Source: Gammaproteobacteria bacterium | GTDB taxonomy: Bacteria; Pseudomonadota; Gammaproteobacteria; SZUA-229 | Direction: 5' to 3' | Assembly: GCA_016764035.1 (NCBI GenBank) | Contig: JAESSQ010000093.1 | Location: forward strand, 1-25,612 | DNA length: 25,612 nucleotides | Shown here: piece after piece, positions 24,015-25,612 of the stretch | Position numbering within the stretch: the stretch's first letter is position 1 | Layout: every line of letters starts with the position of its first letter | Position numbers and translations under genes: made by a program | Notes under the pieces: model-generated | What the model was told of the DNA's origin: nothing | Database searches by the model: none | Seen by the model: only the letters and a program-made list of their open reading frames with translations

Positions 24015-25295
24015 ATGTCTACTATTACAAAAATACATGCACGTGAAATTCTTGATTCACGTGGTAACCCCACATTAGAAGCTGAAGTAACGCTAGAGAG
24101 TGGTGCCTTCGGTCGCGCGGCAGTACCTTCAGGTGCTTCTACAGGTGCTCGAGAAGCACTGGAATTGCGTGATGGCGATAAAACGCGTTACCTGGGTAAA
24201 GGTGTTATTCAAGCAGTAAATAACGTTAATACTGAAATTAGTGCTGCATTAACAGGCATGGATGGTCAGGACCAGGTCGCGTTGGATAATAAAATGATTG
24301 AACTCGATGGCACTGACACCAAAAAACGTCTGGGTGCTAATGCATTACTTGCTGTTTCATTGGCGGCATCACATGCTGCTGCCAATGAAAACAAACAGGC
24401 CTTATACGTACACCTGGGCGACGGTACGTATACCATGCCTGTACCGATGATGAATATTATCAACGGTGGTGAGCATGCAGATAACAGTGTCGATTTGCAG
24501 GAATTTATGATTTTGCCTGTTGGTGCCCCTAGTTTTAAAGAAGCTTTACGTTACGGCGCCGAAGTTTTTCATACGCTACGTTCGGTATTAGCGGCTAAAG
24601 GTTTTAATACTGCTGTTGGAGATGAAGGTGGTTTTGCGCCCGACTTATCGTCCAATGAAGAAGCTATCGAGGTTATTCTCGAAGCTATTGAAAAAGCGGG
24701 ATATGTCGCGGGTAAAGATATTTATCTAGGTCTGGATGCGGCAAGTTCTGAATTTTATGAGGATGGCATTTATCATCTGGCATCTGAGGGTAAAAAGTTT
24801 ACCTCTGAAGAATTTACTGATTACCTGGCTGGTTGGGTCGATAAATACCCGATAATCAGTATTGAAGATGGTCTGGATGAAGGCGACTGGAAAGGTTGGT
24901 CGTACATGACAGAACAATTAGGCGATAAAGTACAACTTGTTGGTGATGATCTTTTTGTTACCAATACCACTATCCTTAAAGAAGGAATCGATAAGGATAT
25001 CGCGAATTCCATTTTGATAAAATTCAATCAAATAGGCACCTTAACCGAAACATTGAATGCTATTAATATGGCGCATGATGCGGGTTATACCGCAGTCATC
25101 TCACATCGTTCGGGTGAAACGGAAGACAGCACAATTGCTGATTTATGCGTGGCGACTAATGCGGGTCAAATCAAAACCGGTTCGTTGTCGCGTTCAGATC
25201 GTATCGCAAAATATAATCAATTATTAAGAATTGAAGAAGCACTGGGTGATCAAGCTGTTTATGCGGGTAAGTCTGCATTTAAACACTTGAGTTAA
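24015..25295 (+). CDS. eno: Enolase
   Basis: This 426-aa enzyme converts 2-phosphoglycerate to phosphoenolpyruvate in glycolysis. Many gammaproteobacteria also use it as a degradosome component. Visible hallmarks are ITKIHAREILDSRGNPTLE, the mobile loop GAFGRAAVPSGASTGAREALELRD, NGGEHADN, VDLQEFMILP, VGDEGGFAPDL, the metal ligands in LGLDAASSEF, SIEDGLDE and LVGDDLFVTN, the signature ILIKFNQIGTLTET with the catalytic lysine Lys336, and ISHRSGETED. AAGGA lies 11 bases before the ATG. A 77-base gap separates it from kdsA and contains an AT-rich palindrome (TTTAAAATATTTTAAA), so it may have its own promoter. Phosphoenolpyruvate is also the KdsA substrate. Confidence 0.98.
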   Translation: MSTITKIHAREILDSRGNPTLEAEVTLESGAFGRAAVPSGASTGAREALELRDGDKTRYLGKGVIQAVNNVNTEISAALTGMDGQDQVALDNKMIELDGTDTKKRLGANALLAVSLAASHAAANENKQALYVHLGDGTYTMPVPMMNIINGGEHADNSVDLQEFMILPVGAPSFKEALRYGAEVFHTLRSVLAAKGFNTAVGDEGGFAPDLSSNEEAIEVILEAIEKAGYVAGKDIYLGLDAASSEFYEDGIYHLASEGKKFTSEEFTDYLAGWVDKYPIISIEDGLDEGDWKGWSYMTEQLGDKVQLVGDDLFVTNTTILKEGIDKDIANSILIKFNQIGTLTETLNAINMAHDAGYTAVISHRSGETEDSTIADLCVATNAGQIKTGSLSRSDRIAKYNQLLRIEEALGDQAVYAGKSAFKHLS

Positions 25296-25323
25296 CCGGC
25301 TTCAGGCATAGTGATCAGGCTTA

Positions 25324-25612
25324 GTGAAAATTATTGCTCTCGTTTTACTAGTATTGCTTATATGGTTGCAATACAAGATATGGCTGCAAGATGGCGGCAT
25401 TCCTGAAGTTGTGCAATTACAACATGAAGTAAGTGACGTAAAAACAGAAGTACAATTATTACAGGAACGTAACTTGTCACTGGATGCGGAAGTGAAAGAC
25501 CTTAAAAAAGGTCTGGACGCCATCGAAGAGCGTGCGCGCAGTGAAATGGGCATGATTAGTGAAGGTGAGGTTTATTATCAGGTGATTCAGCCAGATAATA
25601 AACCGGTCTCTA
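25324..25612 (+). CDS. ftsB: Cell division protein FtsB, truncated by the window edge
   Basis: The frame opens at a GTG 28 bases after the eno stop (AGG at 25317-25319) and stays open to the right edge, giving 96 codons. It shows the FtsB plan: a single membrane segment (~3-15, IIALVLLVLLIWL), the motif YKIWLQDGG close behind, then a coiled coil (~26-62, LQHEVSDVKTEVQLLQERN), and the conserved ending IEERARSEMGMISEGEVYYQV. FtsB forms the FtsQLB divisome complex that activates septal wall synthesis. The eno-ftsB order is standard in gammaproteobacteria, usually followed by ispD. The C terminus is probably only a few residues short. Confidence 0.95.
   Translation, partial: MKIIALVLLVLLIWLQYKIWLQDGGIPEVVQLQHEVSDVKTEVQLLQERNLSLDAEVKDLKKGLDAIEERARSEMGMISEGEVYYQVIQPDNKPVS

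Noticed and set aside
25302..25553. Minus-strand open frame (83 codons) after eno
   Set aside because: The plus strand here encodes FtsB from a GTG start in the expected eno-ftsB order, so the minus frame is a shadow.
1..25612. CRISPR arrays, insertion sequences, prophage, rRNA or tRNA genes
   Set aside because: On reading both strands I found no regularly spaced repeats, transposase or phage genes, or tRNA-like cloverleaf ends. A covariance search would be needed to rule out small RNAs.

Overview
The window reads as ordinary chromosome of a moderately AT-rich gammaproteobacterium. The gene order pyrG-kdsA-eno-ftsB, together with YggX, ZapE, DbpA, YeeN-type YebC, YehS and YlqF, is typical of that class. 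A DsrE-like protein and an Atm1-like exporter would fit a sulfur-oxidising lineage, but that placement is inference. I see no rRNA, tRNA, CRISPR array, insertion sequence or prophage.

Layout. Bases 1-281 are the 3' end of a PreP-like M16C peptidase gene, closed by a clear intrinsic terminator. Bases 412-3382 form a plus-strand cluster: an unknown 86-aa protein behind a repetitive A/C-rich leader with a strong ribosome binding site, a DsrE-like protein, a formyltransferase-fold enzyme, an AmmeMemoRadiSam-type radical SAM enzyme, and YggX. It meets a minus-strand block: an orphan ATP-grasp ligase, an IscA/ErpA-like Fe-S protein with an unusual Gly/Cys tail, and an RND efflux permease with its lipoprotein adaptor. 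Divergent from these are an Atm1-type ABC exporter and an overlapping S4-domain protein. A DUF2235 hydrolase and the RNA helicase gene dbpA follow on the minus strand. The plus strand then carries two uncharacterised genes and yeeN. Further minus-strand genes are an SLC13 transporter, a broken yehS and a small membrane protein. After the plus-strand GTPase gene ylqF come a small membrane protein and zapE on the minus strand. The window ends with the plus-strand run pyrG-kdsA-eno-ftsB, cut by the right edge.

How the genes work together. Most are housekeeping: CTP and KDO precursor synthesis, glycolysis, divisome (FtsB, ZapE), ribosome assembly (DbpA, YlqF) and iron/Fe-S handling (YggX, IscA-like, Atm1-like). 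The one gene set I cannot assign to a described pathway is unknown protein + DsrE-like + formyltransferase + radical SAM, with the ATP-grasp ligase as a possible converging partner. It is the best candidate here for an undescribed system.

Two genes look damaged. yehS has a +1 frameshift in a six-base homopolymer. dbpA has an in-frame TAA where homology suggests a serine codon near its N terminus. Both could be real decay or sequence error.
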